From positions 2,418,001 to 2,482,000 of the forward strand of contig CP191518.1 in the NCBI GenBank assembly GCA_050516505.1: DNA of 64,000 bases. The letters run 5' to 3'. Within the stretch, counting starts at the first letter, position 1, and every line of letters starts with the position of its first letter. Source of the DNA: Scandinavium ludwigii_A. Its GTDB lineage: Bacteria; Pseudomonadota; Gammaproteobacteria; Enterobacterales; Enterobacteriaceae. The notes beneath the pieces were generated by a model that did not search any database, was not told the DNA's origin, and was given only the letters and a program-made list of their open reading frames with translations. The position numbers and the translations under genes were made by a program. Positions 52,216 through 60,150 of this stretch are shown here, piece after piece.

Positions 52216-54483
52216 ATGGGAAGCTTTTCTCCTTTTTCCGCCCGTAAAACGGCGCTGGCCCTTGCGGTCGCCCTGATGTGCAGCTGGCAAGCCCCTGTCT
52301 TCGCGCACGGCGGCGAAGCCCATATGGTTCCGATGGACAAGGCGTTGCAGGAGTTCGGCGCCGACGTGCAGTGGGATGATTACGCCCAGATGTTCACCAT
52401 TGCCAAAGACGGTGCGTTCGTGAAGGTGAAACCGGGTGCCAAAACCGCCATCGTCAACGGCAAAACCCTGGCATTGCAGGTGCCGGTGGTGATGAAAAAT
52501 AACAAAGCCTGGATTTCGGATACGTTTATCAATGATGTGTTCCAGTCCGGGCTGGATCAAACCTTTCAGGTTGAAAAGCGCCCGCACCCCCTGAATGCGC
52601 TGACCGCCGACGAAATCAAAAACGCGGTTGAGATTGTCAAAGCCTCGCCGGATTTCAAACCGAATACCCGTTTCACGCAGATTTCTCTCGCCGAGCCAGA
52701 CAAAGCGAAAGTCTGGAACTTCATCTTGAGCGGCACCGCCGTGGATGACGATCGTCTGGCGAACGTGACGATGCTCGACGGTAAACACGTCATTGAAAGC
52801 CAGGTCGATTTAAAGAATAAAAAAGTGCTGCACTGGGCGCCTGTCAAAGACGCGCATGGCATGGTGCTGTTGGACGATTTCTCCTCCGTGCAGAACATTA
52901 TCAACGCCAGCAAAGAATTTGCTGAGGTACTGAAAAAACACGGCATCACAGACCCAACCAAAGTGATCACCACCCCGCTGACCGTCGGCTTTTTCGATGG
53001 CAAAGACGGTCTGAAACAGGAAGACCGCCTGTTGAAAGTGGTGAGCTATCTGGACGTCGGTGACGGCAACTATTGGGCGCATCCGATTGAAAACCTGGTG
53101 GCCGTCGTTGACCTTGAGCAGAAGAAAATCATCAAGATTGAAGAGGGTCCGGTGATCCCAGTGCCGATGACGCCGCGCCCGTATGACGGACGTGACCGGG
53201 TGGCTAAACAGCTCAAGCCACTGGATATCATCGAGCCAGAAGGCAAGAACTACACCATCACCGGCGATATGGTGCACTGGCAGAACTGGGATTTTCACCT
53301 GCGTCTGGATTCTCGCGTAGGGCCGATTTTGTCGACCGTGACCTATAATGACAACGGTACCAAACGCAAAATCATGTATGAAGGTTCCCTCGGTGGGATG
53401 ATCGTCCCTTACGGCGACCCGGATGTAGGCTGGTACTTCAAAGCGTATCTGGATTCCGGCGACTACGGTATGGGCACCCTGACCTCGCCTATCGCCCGCG
53501 GCAAAGATGCGCCGTCAAACGCCGTGCTGCTGGATGAAACCATTGCCGATTACACCGGTGCGCCAATGAACATTCCGCACGCGATAGCCATTTTTGAACG
53601 CTACGCCGGGCCGGAATATAAACATCAGGAAATGGGCAAGCCGAACGTCAGCACCGAACGTCGCGAGCTGGTTATCCGTTGGATAAGCACCGTCGGCAAC
53701 TACGACTACATCTTTGACTGGGTGTTCCACGAAAATGGCACTATTGGCATTGATGCCGGTGCGACGGGGATCGAAGCGGTGAAAGGCGTGCAGTCCAAAA
53801 CTATGCACGACGCGACCGCCAAAGATGACACCCAATACGGCACGCTTATCGACCACAATATCGTCGGCACCACCCACCAGCACATTTACAACTTCCGTCT
53901 CGACCTGGATGTGGATGGCGAAAACAACCGCCTGGTGGCAATGGACCCGGATGTGAAGCCCAACACTGCCGGTGGCCCGCGAACCAGTACCATGCAGATT
54001 GAAACGCATACAATTGATAGCGAACAGCAAGCCGCACAGAAATTCGATCCTGGCACCATTCGCTTACTGAGCAACACCCGTAAAGAGAACCGGATGGGCA
54101 ACCCGGTTTCGTACCAGATTATCCCTTATGCCGGGGGGACTCATCCGGTGGCGACCGGGGCGAAATTCGCACCTGACGAATGGATTTATCACCGCCTGAG
54201 CTTTATGGATAAACAGCTGTGGGTGACTCGCTACAAACCTGATGAACGTTATCCGGAAGGTAAATATCCGAACCGTTCAACCAATGACACCGGTCTGGGT
54301 GAGTACACCAAAGACAATGAGTCAGTGGATAATCAGGATGACGTAGTGTGGATAACGACCGGCACCACTCACGTGGCTCGTGCGGAAGAATGGCCGATTA
54401 TGCCAACCGAATGGGTGCACGCGTTGCTCAAACCGTGGAACTTCTTCAATGAAACGCCGACGCTTGGTGAACAGAAGAAGTAA
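52216..54483 (+). CDS. tynA: Periplasmic copper amine oxidase TynA
   Basis: 755 residues (E. coli 757). A Sec signal peptide (about residues 1-30, ending PVFA) exports it to the periplasm. The TPQ-forming tyrosine is in VGNYDYIFDW, the catalytic base Asp in AYLDSGDYGMG, and copper His residues in TTHQHIYNFR and TTHVARAEEWP. It oxidises phenylethylamine and tyramine to the aldehyde, hydrogen peroxide and ammonia. FeaR-type boxes lie upstream and a strong terminator follows. The partner aldehyde dehydrogenase feaB is 2.5 kb away instead of adjacent. Confidence 0.95.
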   Translation: MGSFSPFSARKTALALAVALMCSWQAPVFAHGGEAHMVPMDKALQEFGADVQWDDYAQMFTIAKDGAFVKVKPGAKTAIVNGKTLALQVPVVMKNNKAWISDTFINDVFQSGLDQTFQVEKRPHPLNALTADEIKNAVEIVKASPDFKPNTRFTQISLAEPDKAKVWNFILSGTAVDDDRLANVTMLDGKHVIESQVDLKNKKVLHWAPVKDAHGMVLLDDFSSVQNIINASKEFAEVLKKHGITDPTKVITTPLTVGFFDGKDGLKQEDRLLKVVSYLDVGDGNYWAHPIENLVAVVDLEQKKIIKIEEGPVIPVPMTPRPYDGRDRVAKQLKPLDIIEPEGKNYTITGDMVHWQNWDFHLRLDSRVGPILSTVTYNDNGTKRKIMYEGSLGGMIVPYGDPDVGWYFKAYLDSGDYGMGTLTSPIARGKDAPSNAVLLDETIADYTGAPMNIPHAIAIFERYAGPEYKHQEMGKPNVSTERRELVIRWISTVGNYDYIFDWVFHENGTIGIDAGATGIEAVKGVQSKTMHDATAKDDTQYGTLIDHNIVGTTHQHIYNFRLDLDVDGENNRLVAMDPDVKPNTAGGPRTSTMQIETHTIDSEQQAAQKFDPGTIRLLSNTRKENRMGNPVSYQIIPYAGGTHPVATGAKFAPDEWIYHRLSFMDKQLWVTRYKPDERYPEGKYPNRSTNDTGLGEYTKDNESVDNQDDVVWITTGTTHVARAEEWPIMPTEWVHALLKPWNFFNETPTLGEQKK

Positions 54484-54489
54484 ACTATA

Positions 54490-54509
54490 GGGGCTTCGGC
54501 CCCTTTTTT
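54490..54509 (+). terminator. Rho-independent terminator of tynA
   Basis: GGGGC-TTCG-GCCCC with a stable tetraloop, followed by six T, 6 bp past the stop codon. Confidence 0.93.
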
Positions 54510-54561
54510 GATCTCAACCTTCGTTAAGGAGAAATGAGGGTGCTATATTTCCCGCGCTATA

Positions 54562-56118
54562 ATGAAGGCGTGGACAGGATTGAGAAAGGATCGGGGTATC
54601 TTGGTTAAAAATAAGCGGACAATTTCCCTTGCGGCCATTGTCATTCTCACTACCGCTGTCCTCACCGGTTTACTGTTCCGGGAGTACCGCAATTTAACCA
54701 GTTACATGGGCTATATTGCCGAAAATGGCAAATCTGCCCTCTTTCATGAAGAATATATTAATCAGCGCATTGCCTATAATCTCTCCACCGCGTTATCGGC
54801 CACCGTTGCCCCGGTGCCGGGCGTCAATGATCCGGCTACCGTTTGCCAGCACATGGAGCGAATCAACGGCGTTTATGGACTGAACCTTATCGCACACACG
54901 TTGCCCGCGCTGACCGGAACCTTGCAAACACGCTCCCGCGAATGCCATTCCTGGGCCGCAGACGTGCCCGCTCTTGCAGGACAGTTGAACAATCGTGTGA
55001 ACCCATTACCGCGCTATAGCTTTTCGAATTATACCGGCTATACCTTTGACAACATGCGTTATTACATCAATCTCGAAAAGCATTATATTTATATCAGTCG
55101 ACTGATCGACTCACAAAAACATATCTTCCAGAACTGGCTATTGTCTGACGGGGAAAACATCAGCATTGATTCTGATGCTATTTCACTCGATATCGGTAAA
55201 AAGGCACTTGAGGACTTACAACTCGGGAACAACATTGTTTCGCATATTTATAAAGACAGCATTACTGGCAAAAATATTATAAGCACCCTGAACCCGGTTT
55301 TTGTGTCGGGTAAAATAGAAGGTGTGCTGGTGACTGACTTTAATATTACCGACCTTGCCACCTCTTTTTATACGGCCGAACGTCCAGTATTATGGTCTTT
55401 TTTGACCATCTTCGTTGAGGATAATCGCAGCGGGAAACTCATTCAGTTCCACCAACCGACGTTGACGTCGTTGGCAATTATCCATTATCAGGCCCCGATA
55501 ACCCGTTATTACACTCTTCATATTGGCCTGGATCTTCAGTTCTTCATCCTCAGTCAATTGTGGATGATGATTATTTATATTCTGACCACCCTGTTGCTTT
55601 GCCAGTACGTGCGTTTTTATCTCGACCGCAACGAATCGTTGGCTCGCGATAACGTGACCGACCCGCTGACCGGCCTGTTCAATCGCAAAATAGTCTCTGC
55701 ACAACTGGACGATAAAATACAGTTTTTGCTCGACAAACAGATAGCCGTGACCATTATTGCCATCGACTGCGACGGGCTTAAACGCATTAACGATACGCTG
55801 GGACATCATACGGGCGATGAGGCCATTAAACTGCTTGGCAGTGCCATCGCCACGTCCCTTCGTAAAAGTGACTACGGTATTCGCCCTGGAGGCGATGAGT
55901 TCACTATTATTCTGCTGGATGCTGGGCTGGATAAAGCGAATGAAGTGATTCAGCGTATTAGCGAAAAATTACAGGTCATCGATAAGCACCATCTGGTCGC
56001 ATTTTCCTGGGGTAGTTACCAGATGCAAAAAAAGGACTCACTTGAAACTGCCTTTATTAAAGCCGATGAGTTGATGTACGAACATAAGCAAGGGAAATAT
56101 TCGCCGCGTCGCCGCTAA
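54562..56118 (+). CDS. Membrane-anchored diguanylate cyclase (GGDEF)
   Basis: 518 residues from the ATG at 54562; a TTG at 54601 after AAGGATCGGGG is an alternative start, since the ATG overlaps a TATAAT sequence. Two membrane helices (about 22-42 and 328-352) flank a periplasmic sensor domain of about 285 residues without a recognisable family. The C-terminal GGDEF domain (about 365-515) has an intact active site, RPGGDEF at about 443-447, the metal Asp in IDCDGLKRIND, and an RKSD inhibitory site five residues before the motif. It should make cyclic di-GMP. It lies between tynA and feaB, which are adjacent in K-12. Confidence 0.88.
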   Translation: MKAWTGLRKDRGILVKNKRTISLAAIVILTTAVLTGLLFREYRNLTSYMGYIAENGKSALFHEEYINQRIAYNLSTALSATVAPVPGVNDPATVCQHMERINGVYGLNLIAHTLPALTGTLQTRSRECHSWAADVPALAGQLNNRVNPLPRYSFSNYTGYTFDNMRYYINLEKHYIYISRLIDSQKHIFQNWLLSDGENISIDSDAISLDIGKKALEDLQLGNNIVSHIYKDSITGKNIISTLNPVFVSGKIEGVLVTDFNITDLATSFYTAERPVLWSFLTIFVEDNRSGKLIQFHQPTLTSLAIIHYQAPITRYYTLHIGLDLQFFILSQLWMMIIYILTTLLLCQYVRFYLDRNESLARDNVTDPLTGLFNRKIVSAQLDDKIQFLLDKQIAVTIIAIDCDGLKRINDTLGHHTGDEAIKLLGSAIATSLRKSDYGIRPGGDEFTIILLDAGLDKANEVIQRISEKLQVIDKHHLVAFSWGSYQMQKKDSLETAFIKADELMYEHKQGKYSPRRR

Positions 56119-56272
56119 CGTTGATTAATAGGAGCGGTGACGTTTAATTTTTACTATTGGAATGACCCTCCGATTCTTTCCGAGCACGCACGCACATTTC
56201 ACTCTCCATCCAGCGAACCGCCTGGCGCGGGAATAGTATGCACGGCAACAACCCGCCGTCGTCTAAATTAAC

Positions 56273-56310
56273 GGTGTACATTGTACCCTTTAATGGTGTA
56301 CATTGTACCC
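56273..56310. promoter_or_regulatory. Tandem 16-bp operator repeats of the toxin-antitoxin operon
   Basis: GGTGTACATTGTACCC occurs exactly at 56273-56288 and 56295-56310, 22 bp apart (two helical turns). Each copy is a near-palindrome (GTAC-ATT-GTAC). The second ends 19 bp before the toxin start. Typical layout for autorepression by the antitoxin or complex. Confidence 0.82.
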
Positions 56311-56329
56311 GCACAAGGAGAGTGTGCTC

Positions 56330-56662
56330 GTGACCCATGCCATTGAGTTTATTGAAACGCCGCAGTTCACCCGGCAGATTAAAGCGATCGCCACAGATGA
56401 TGAACTGAAAGAACTGCAAAGAGAACTGATCCAGTTCCCCACCCGGGGTGATGTCATACAGCAAACTGGGGGTTTACGGAAAATCAGAATGGCAACGGGC
56501 TCACAGGGAAAAAGCGGAAGTGCCAGAGTCATCTACTTCCTGGCAAACGAAGAGATTGTTTGGTTGGTGCTGGCTTACCCCAAAAACGTCAAAGATTCCC
56601 TGACGAATTCAGAAAAATCAGCCCTCAAGAAACTCACAAAATTATTGAAAGATGAGGTGTGA
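56330..56662 (+). CDS. HigB2-like toxin (RelE/ParE superfamily mRNA interferase)
   Basis: 110 residues from a GTG at 56330 with AAGGAG nine bases upstream; the frame extends to an ATG at 56303 that lies inside the operator repeat. RelE-type fold with the HigB2 signature GDVIQQTGGLRKIRMA and SGSARVIYFLANEE. Such toxins cut mRNA on the ribosome. The antitoxin gene follows after 1 bp, the toxin-first order typical of higBA. The length equals Vibrio cholerae HigB2. Activity not shown for this protein. Confidence 0.83.
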   Translation: MTHAIEFIETPQFTRQIKAIATDDELKELQRELIQFPTRGDVIQQTGGLRKIRMATGSQGKSGSARVIYFLANEEIVWLVLAYPKNVKDSLTNSEKSALKKLTKLLKDEV

Positions 56663-56663
56663 T

Positions 56664-56948
56664 ATGACTTTTTTTAACGAATTGAAAGCGTCTCTGGAAG
56701 AAGCCGTCGACATCAAAAATGGCGACAAAGTCCCTGCACGCGTTACTCGCTATGAAATTGCCGACGTGAAAGCCATCAGAGAACAGCTCAATGTTTCTCA
56801 GAGTGAAATGGCGACAGCGCTGGGAACCAGTCTCGATACCATCAAAAGCTGGGAAGCGAAAAGACGTAACCCAACAGGGCTGGCGGCCAAAGTACTGGCG
56901 GTGATTCAGGCAGATCCTGCCTTCTTTCATGTATTAGCCGCCCACTGA
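56664..56948 (+). CDS. HigA2-like antitoxin (XRE helix-turn-helix)
   Basis: 94 residues from the ATG at 56664, with GAGG upstream; the frame reaches 56652 without need. The C-terminal half is an XRE helix-turn-helix (LNVSQSEMATALGTSLDTIK, then SWEAKRRNPTG), and the N-terminal part (ELKASLEEAVDIKNGDK) would wrap the toxin. It should neutralise the toxin and bind the 16-bp repeats upstream. A terminator follows the gene. Confidence 0.85.
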   Translation: MTFFNELKASLEEAVDIKNGDKVPARVTRYEIADVKAIREQLNVSQSEMATALGTSLDTIKSWEAKRRNPTGLAAKVLAVIQADPAFFHVLAAH

Positions 56949-56951
56949 CAG

Positions 56952-56985
56952 TAAGCCCTCCCAATTGAGAGGGCTTAGTTTTTTT
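56952..56985 (+). terminator. Rho-independent terminator of the toxin-antitoxin operon
   Basis: TAAGCCCTC and GAGGGCTTA form a 9-bp stem with an eight-base loop followed by GTTTTTTT, directly after the antitoxin and against the convergent feaB stop. Confidence 0.9.
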
Positions 56986-58483
56986 AATAGCGCACGCACA
57001 CTGATTTGGTTTCACACCAGCCGTCGAGCCAGTCCGGGCCGAAATCGCGTCCAGTTCCGGACTGCTTCATGCCACCAAACGGCAGATTGGGGTCGATCAG
57101 CGTATGGCTGTTAACCCAAACCGTCCCCGCCTGTAAACGATCACTATAGCTCAGCGCCTGAGAGAGATTTTGCGTCCAGACGCTCGCGGTCAGGCCGTAT
57201 TCGCTTTCATTTGCCAGACGCAGTGCTTCATCTCCGTCTGCAACGCGGACCAGATTCACCACCGGGCCAAAAACTTCTTCACGGGTTAAGCGCAAATGCG
57301 CATCCGGGTTAATCACCAGCGTCGGGCGGACGTAGTAACCCTGGCCTTCTGGCCCGGCATTGCCGCGAATCAGCTCAGCTTTGTTTTGCTCGGCTTCATG
57401 CAAGAACGCCGCGACTTTATCGCAGTGCGCACGTGAGGCCAGCGGGTTAATTTGTGCGCTCTCGGACATACCCGGCCCGACGTGCAGGGATTTCACCGCC
57501 TGTTCAAAGCCGGTGACGAGGGTGTCAAACAGCGGCGCTTCAATATAAATACGTGAACTGGCCGCACAGACCTGGCCCTGATTGAGGAAGCTGCCCATCA
57601 TCAGGCCTTCAATTACCCATTCTGGGTTCGCGTCTTTCAGCACAATTGCCGGGTTTTTTCCGCCTAGCTCCAGCGTAACGCGCGTCAGCCTGTCTGCCGC
57701 CGTACGCGCTATCTGTTTGCCTGTTGCCGTCGAACCGGTAAAGCTCACTTTGGCAACGTGCGGATGCGACGTCAGCGCGGAGCCACATTCAGCACCACTG
57801 CCGGTGACGACGTTAAAAACGCCTTCCGGCACACCGGCCTCGGTCGCCAGTTCTGCCACGCGCAACAGCGTCAACGGCGTGGTTTCTGACGGTTTGATAA
57901 CAATAGAACACCCTGCCGCCAGCGCGGGCATCACTTTCCACATGCCAATCATCAGCGGGAAGTTCCAGGGAACAATACCCGCCACTACGCCGACTGGCTC
58001 TTTACGCGTCCACGCCTGATATCGCGCACCTGCTGGCAGCGGAATGGAAACATCCAGCGTTTGCCCGGTGATTTTGGTCGCCAGTCCGGCGGTGTAACGC
58101 ATCCAGTTCAGCGTACAGGCCACCTCAAACATGCGGGAAATGTTGATCGACTTGCCCTGTTCCAGAGTTTCCAGCTGGGCCAGTTCTTCTGCGTGCTTTT
58201 CCACTAAATCTGCAAAGCGCAGCAAAATACGTTCGCGCTCAGCAGGCATACGCCCGGCCCAACGACGGTCAACGAACGCGCGCCAGGCGGACATGACGGC
58301 GGCATCGACATCCTCGCTGTTTGCATCTGCCGTGGTGGCGATGGCGTTTCCCGTCGCCGGGTCCCAGACGGTCAGACGCTTGTCACTGCGCGAAGCCTGT
58401 TGTTTTCCGTCAATGTAGAGCCCGTGCTGGCGCGCCAGAAATTGGTGTACGCTCTCAAGCAGCGCGACCTGTGAATCAGACAT
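56984..58483 (-). CDS. feaB: Phenylacetaldehyde dehydrogenase FeaB
   Basis: 499 residues, equal to E. coli FeaB. NAD-dependent aldehyde dehydrogenase with the general base in LELGGKNPAIV and the catalytic Cys in NQGQVCAASSRIY, and VPWNFPLMIG for NAD binding. It oxidises phenylacetaldehyde made by TynA to phenylacetate. AAGGAG precedes the start. Divergent from feaR, with paired FeaR-type boxes in the gap. Confidence 0.95.
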   Translation of the reverse strand: MSDSQVALLESVHQFLARQHGLYIDGKQQASRSDKRLTVWDPATGNAIATTADANSEDVDAAVMSAWRAFVDRRWAGRMPAERERILLRFADLVEKHAEELAQLETLEQGKSINISRMFEVACTLNWMRYTAGLATKITGQTLDVSIPLPAGARYQAWTRKEPVGVVAGIVPWNFPLMIGMWKVMPALAAGCSIVIKPSETTPLTLLRVAELATEAGVPEGVFNVVTGSGAECGSALTSHPHVAKVSFTGSTATGKQIARTAADRLTRVTLELGGKNPAIVLKDANPEWVIEGLMMGSFLNQGQVCAASSRIYIEAPLFDTLVTGFEQAVKSLHVGPGMSESAQINPLASRAHCDKVAAFLHEAEQNKAELIRGNAGPEGQGYYVRPTLVINPDAHLRLTREEVFGPVVNLVRVADGDEALRLANESEYGLTASVWTQNLSQALSYSDRLQAGTVWVNSHTLIDPNLPFGGMKQSGTGRDFGPDWLDGWCETKSVCVRY

Positions 58484-58543
58484 ATCAGCTCCTTATTACC
58501 CTTCGCGGTTTTATCCAGTGTAGGAGCCGTGCGCCTTTTCCGT

Positions 58544-58580
58544 TTTTGTCTCTGTGTCATTCGCTTTGTCGCCTGTGACA
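58544..58580 (-). promoter_or_regulatory. Two FeaR-type boxes upstream of feaB
   Basis: On the minus strand TGTCA-CAGGCGAC-AAA (58580 to 58565) and TGACA-CAGAGACA-AAA (58559 to 58544) both match TGNCA-N8-AAA exactly, in the same orientation and 21 bp apart. A plus-strand match, TGACA-GCCCTCGC-AAA, starts at 58576 and could serve feaR. Confidence 0.7.
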
Positions 58581-58715
58581 GCCCTCGCAAACAGTGACAA
58601 TAGTCATACTGCCTCCTGTCGCCGGTGATAGTTCTTTCGTATAGTCACCAGCACAGGCTTGTTTATGCAACATAAATGCAACAATGTGTTGGCACTTCAA
58701 TGACCGAGGCAGGAA

Positions 58716-59624
58716 ATGGCGCAGATGACCGGCAATGAGCAGTTCCAGCAGTGGCTGGCGCAGATAAACCAGGAGTGTGGCAACTTTGCTGCCCGGCAGT
58801 TGGATGGCGAGTTTTCAGGGCATCTGGAAACCGGCTATGCGCAAGGGCTAAAACTCAGCACCGTCACCACCGCCAACGTTAATCTCTACCGCACCAAAAA
58901 TGAGATCAGCAAACACAACGACAGCTGGTTCTATACGGTTTTTCAGCTGGAAGGCCAGGCAATCATTGAACAAAACGAACGTCAGACGGTTATCCAGCCC
59001 GGTGATATCACACTCGTCGATGCCTCCCGCCCGTGCTCCATCATCTGGCAACAACGCTCCCGCCAGACGTCGCTATTGTTGCCCAGAAGTTTGCTGGAAC
59101 AGCAGCTGCGCGTAGGCGAAAGCCACTGCGTTCAGCGTTTAGGAAAAAACTTGCCGATGGTTCAGATGAGTCATCGTCTGTTGCAGGAAAGCATGAATAA
59201 CCGCGAGCTGTCCGGTAGCGAAAGCGAAGCCGCGCTGGAGGCGATTGTATGCCTACTGCGCCCAGTGTTGCAGCAGCAAGATGTGACACCGTCACGCCGC
59301 GATAAACAGTTTGATAAAGTGCTTCAGCTGATAGACAGCCACCTGCAGTCAGAAATACTGCGCCCGGAATGGCTGGCTAATGAAACGGGGATGTCGGTGA
59401 GAAGTTTGTACCGGATGTTTGCCAATAAAGGCCTGGTGGTGGCGCAATACATTAAAAACCGGCGGCTGGACCTCTGCGCCAAAGCGATACGCAGCGCCGC
59501 CGATGATGAAAAGCTCGCAGGGATCGGCTTCAGTTGGGGCTTTACCGATCACAGCCATTTTTCTACTGCCTTTCGCCAGCGTTTTGGCGTGTCGCCCGGC
59601 GAGTACCGCAAACGCAATCGTTGA
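58716..59624 (+). CDS. feaR: AraC-family activator FeaR of aromatic amine genes
   Basis: 302 residues (E. coli 301). An N-terminal sensing domain with a cupin-like stretch (VIQPGDITLVDASRP) is followed by the C-terminal AraC helix-turn-helix pair (LANETGMSVRSLYRMF, IGFSWGFTDHSHFSTAFRQR). FeaR activates tynA and feaB when aromatic amines are present. Divergent from feaB. Its stop abuts the convergent ydbL stop. Confidence 0.94.
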   Translation: MAQMTGNEQFQQWLAQINQECGNFAARQLDGEFSGHLETGYAQGLKLSTVTTANVNLYRTKNEISKHNDSWFYTVFQLEGQAIIEQNERQTVIQPGDITLVDASRPCSIIWQQRSRQTSLLLPRSLLEQQLRVGESHCVQRLGKNLPMVQMSHRLLQESMNNRELSGSESEAALEAIVCLLRPVLQQQDVTPSRRDKQFDKVLQLIDSHLQSEILRPEWLANETGMSVRSLYRMFANKGLVVAQYIKNRRLDLCAKAIRSAADDEKLAGIGFSWGFTDHSHFSTAFRQRFGVSPGEYRKRNR

Positions 59625-59948
59625 TCACTTCTTCAGCCATTTTCCGTTCAGGCCCTTCACGTATTCTCCCGGCAGCGCCCGCGCAACCAGCTTTTTCCCG
59701 GCCATCTTCGCCACTTCATCTACCGGTAAATTGTTGCTGTCTGCCAGCTGCTGATAGCTTTCGCTACGCGCATCATTGATTTGCTTCACCAGCGCTACCG
59801 TTTCTTTATCCTGTGCCACCGGTGCCAGATAACCGGTCAGGGTTTCACCGACGCGCCCCTGCGCACGGGCCTCGTCAAGCGTCAGCGCAAACACGTTCTG
59901 GCTGATGAGACCAAGACTCAGAACCGCCAATAACAGTAATTTTTTCAT
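59625..59948 (-). CDS. ydbL: Periplasmic DUF1318 protein YdbL
   Basis: 107 residues (E. coli 108). A Sec signal peptide (about residues 1-21, ending VFA) precedes the DUF1318 domain (LTLDEARAQGRVGETLTGYL). It works with YdbH and YnbE in phospholipid transport across the envelope; in E. coli YdbL limits YnbE polymerisation. Third gene of ydbH-ynbE-ydbL, 10 bp after ynbE. Confidence 0.93.
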   Translation of the reverse strand: MKKLLLLAVLSLGLISQNVFALTLDEARAQGRVGETLTGYLAPVAQDKETVALVKQINDARSESYQQLADSNNLPVDEVAKMAGKKLVARALPGEYVKGLNGKWLKK

Positions 59949-59958
59949 CGCTGCGGCC

Positions 59959-60150
59959 TCAGAATAAATCGCTGCGTGATTTCAGCAGATTTTCGACGTC
60001 TTTATCGACCTTGATGTGGATCTCATGCTCGATTTTGACATTCATGTTAATGGTTATCGGCTCCTTGGGTGCCGCCACCTCAATGCGCGGCGTACAGCCG
60101 CTGAGGCTTAGTACGGCCAGCCCGCTCAGCATGGCGATTTTCACTTTCAT
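59959..60150 (-). CDS. ynbE: Outer-membrane lipoprotein YnbE
   Basis: 63 residues (E. coli 61). The signal peptide ends in the lipobox LSGC at about residue 18, followed by TPRIEVAAPKEPITINMNVK. It is thought to polymerise and connect the YdbH bridge to the outer membrane. The start overlaps the ydbH stop by 4 bp (ATGA). Confidence 0.93.
   Translation of the reverse strand: MKVKIAMLSGLAVLSLSGCTPRIEVAAPKEPITINMNVKIEHEIHIKVDKDVENLLKSRSDLF

Noticed and set aside
54556..54570. TATAAT overlapping the cyclase ATG as a promoter
   Set aside because: No convincing -35 at the right distance, so it is noted only as an argument for the alternative TTG start at 54601, not called as a promoter.
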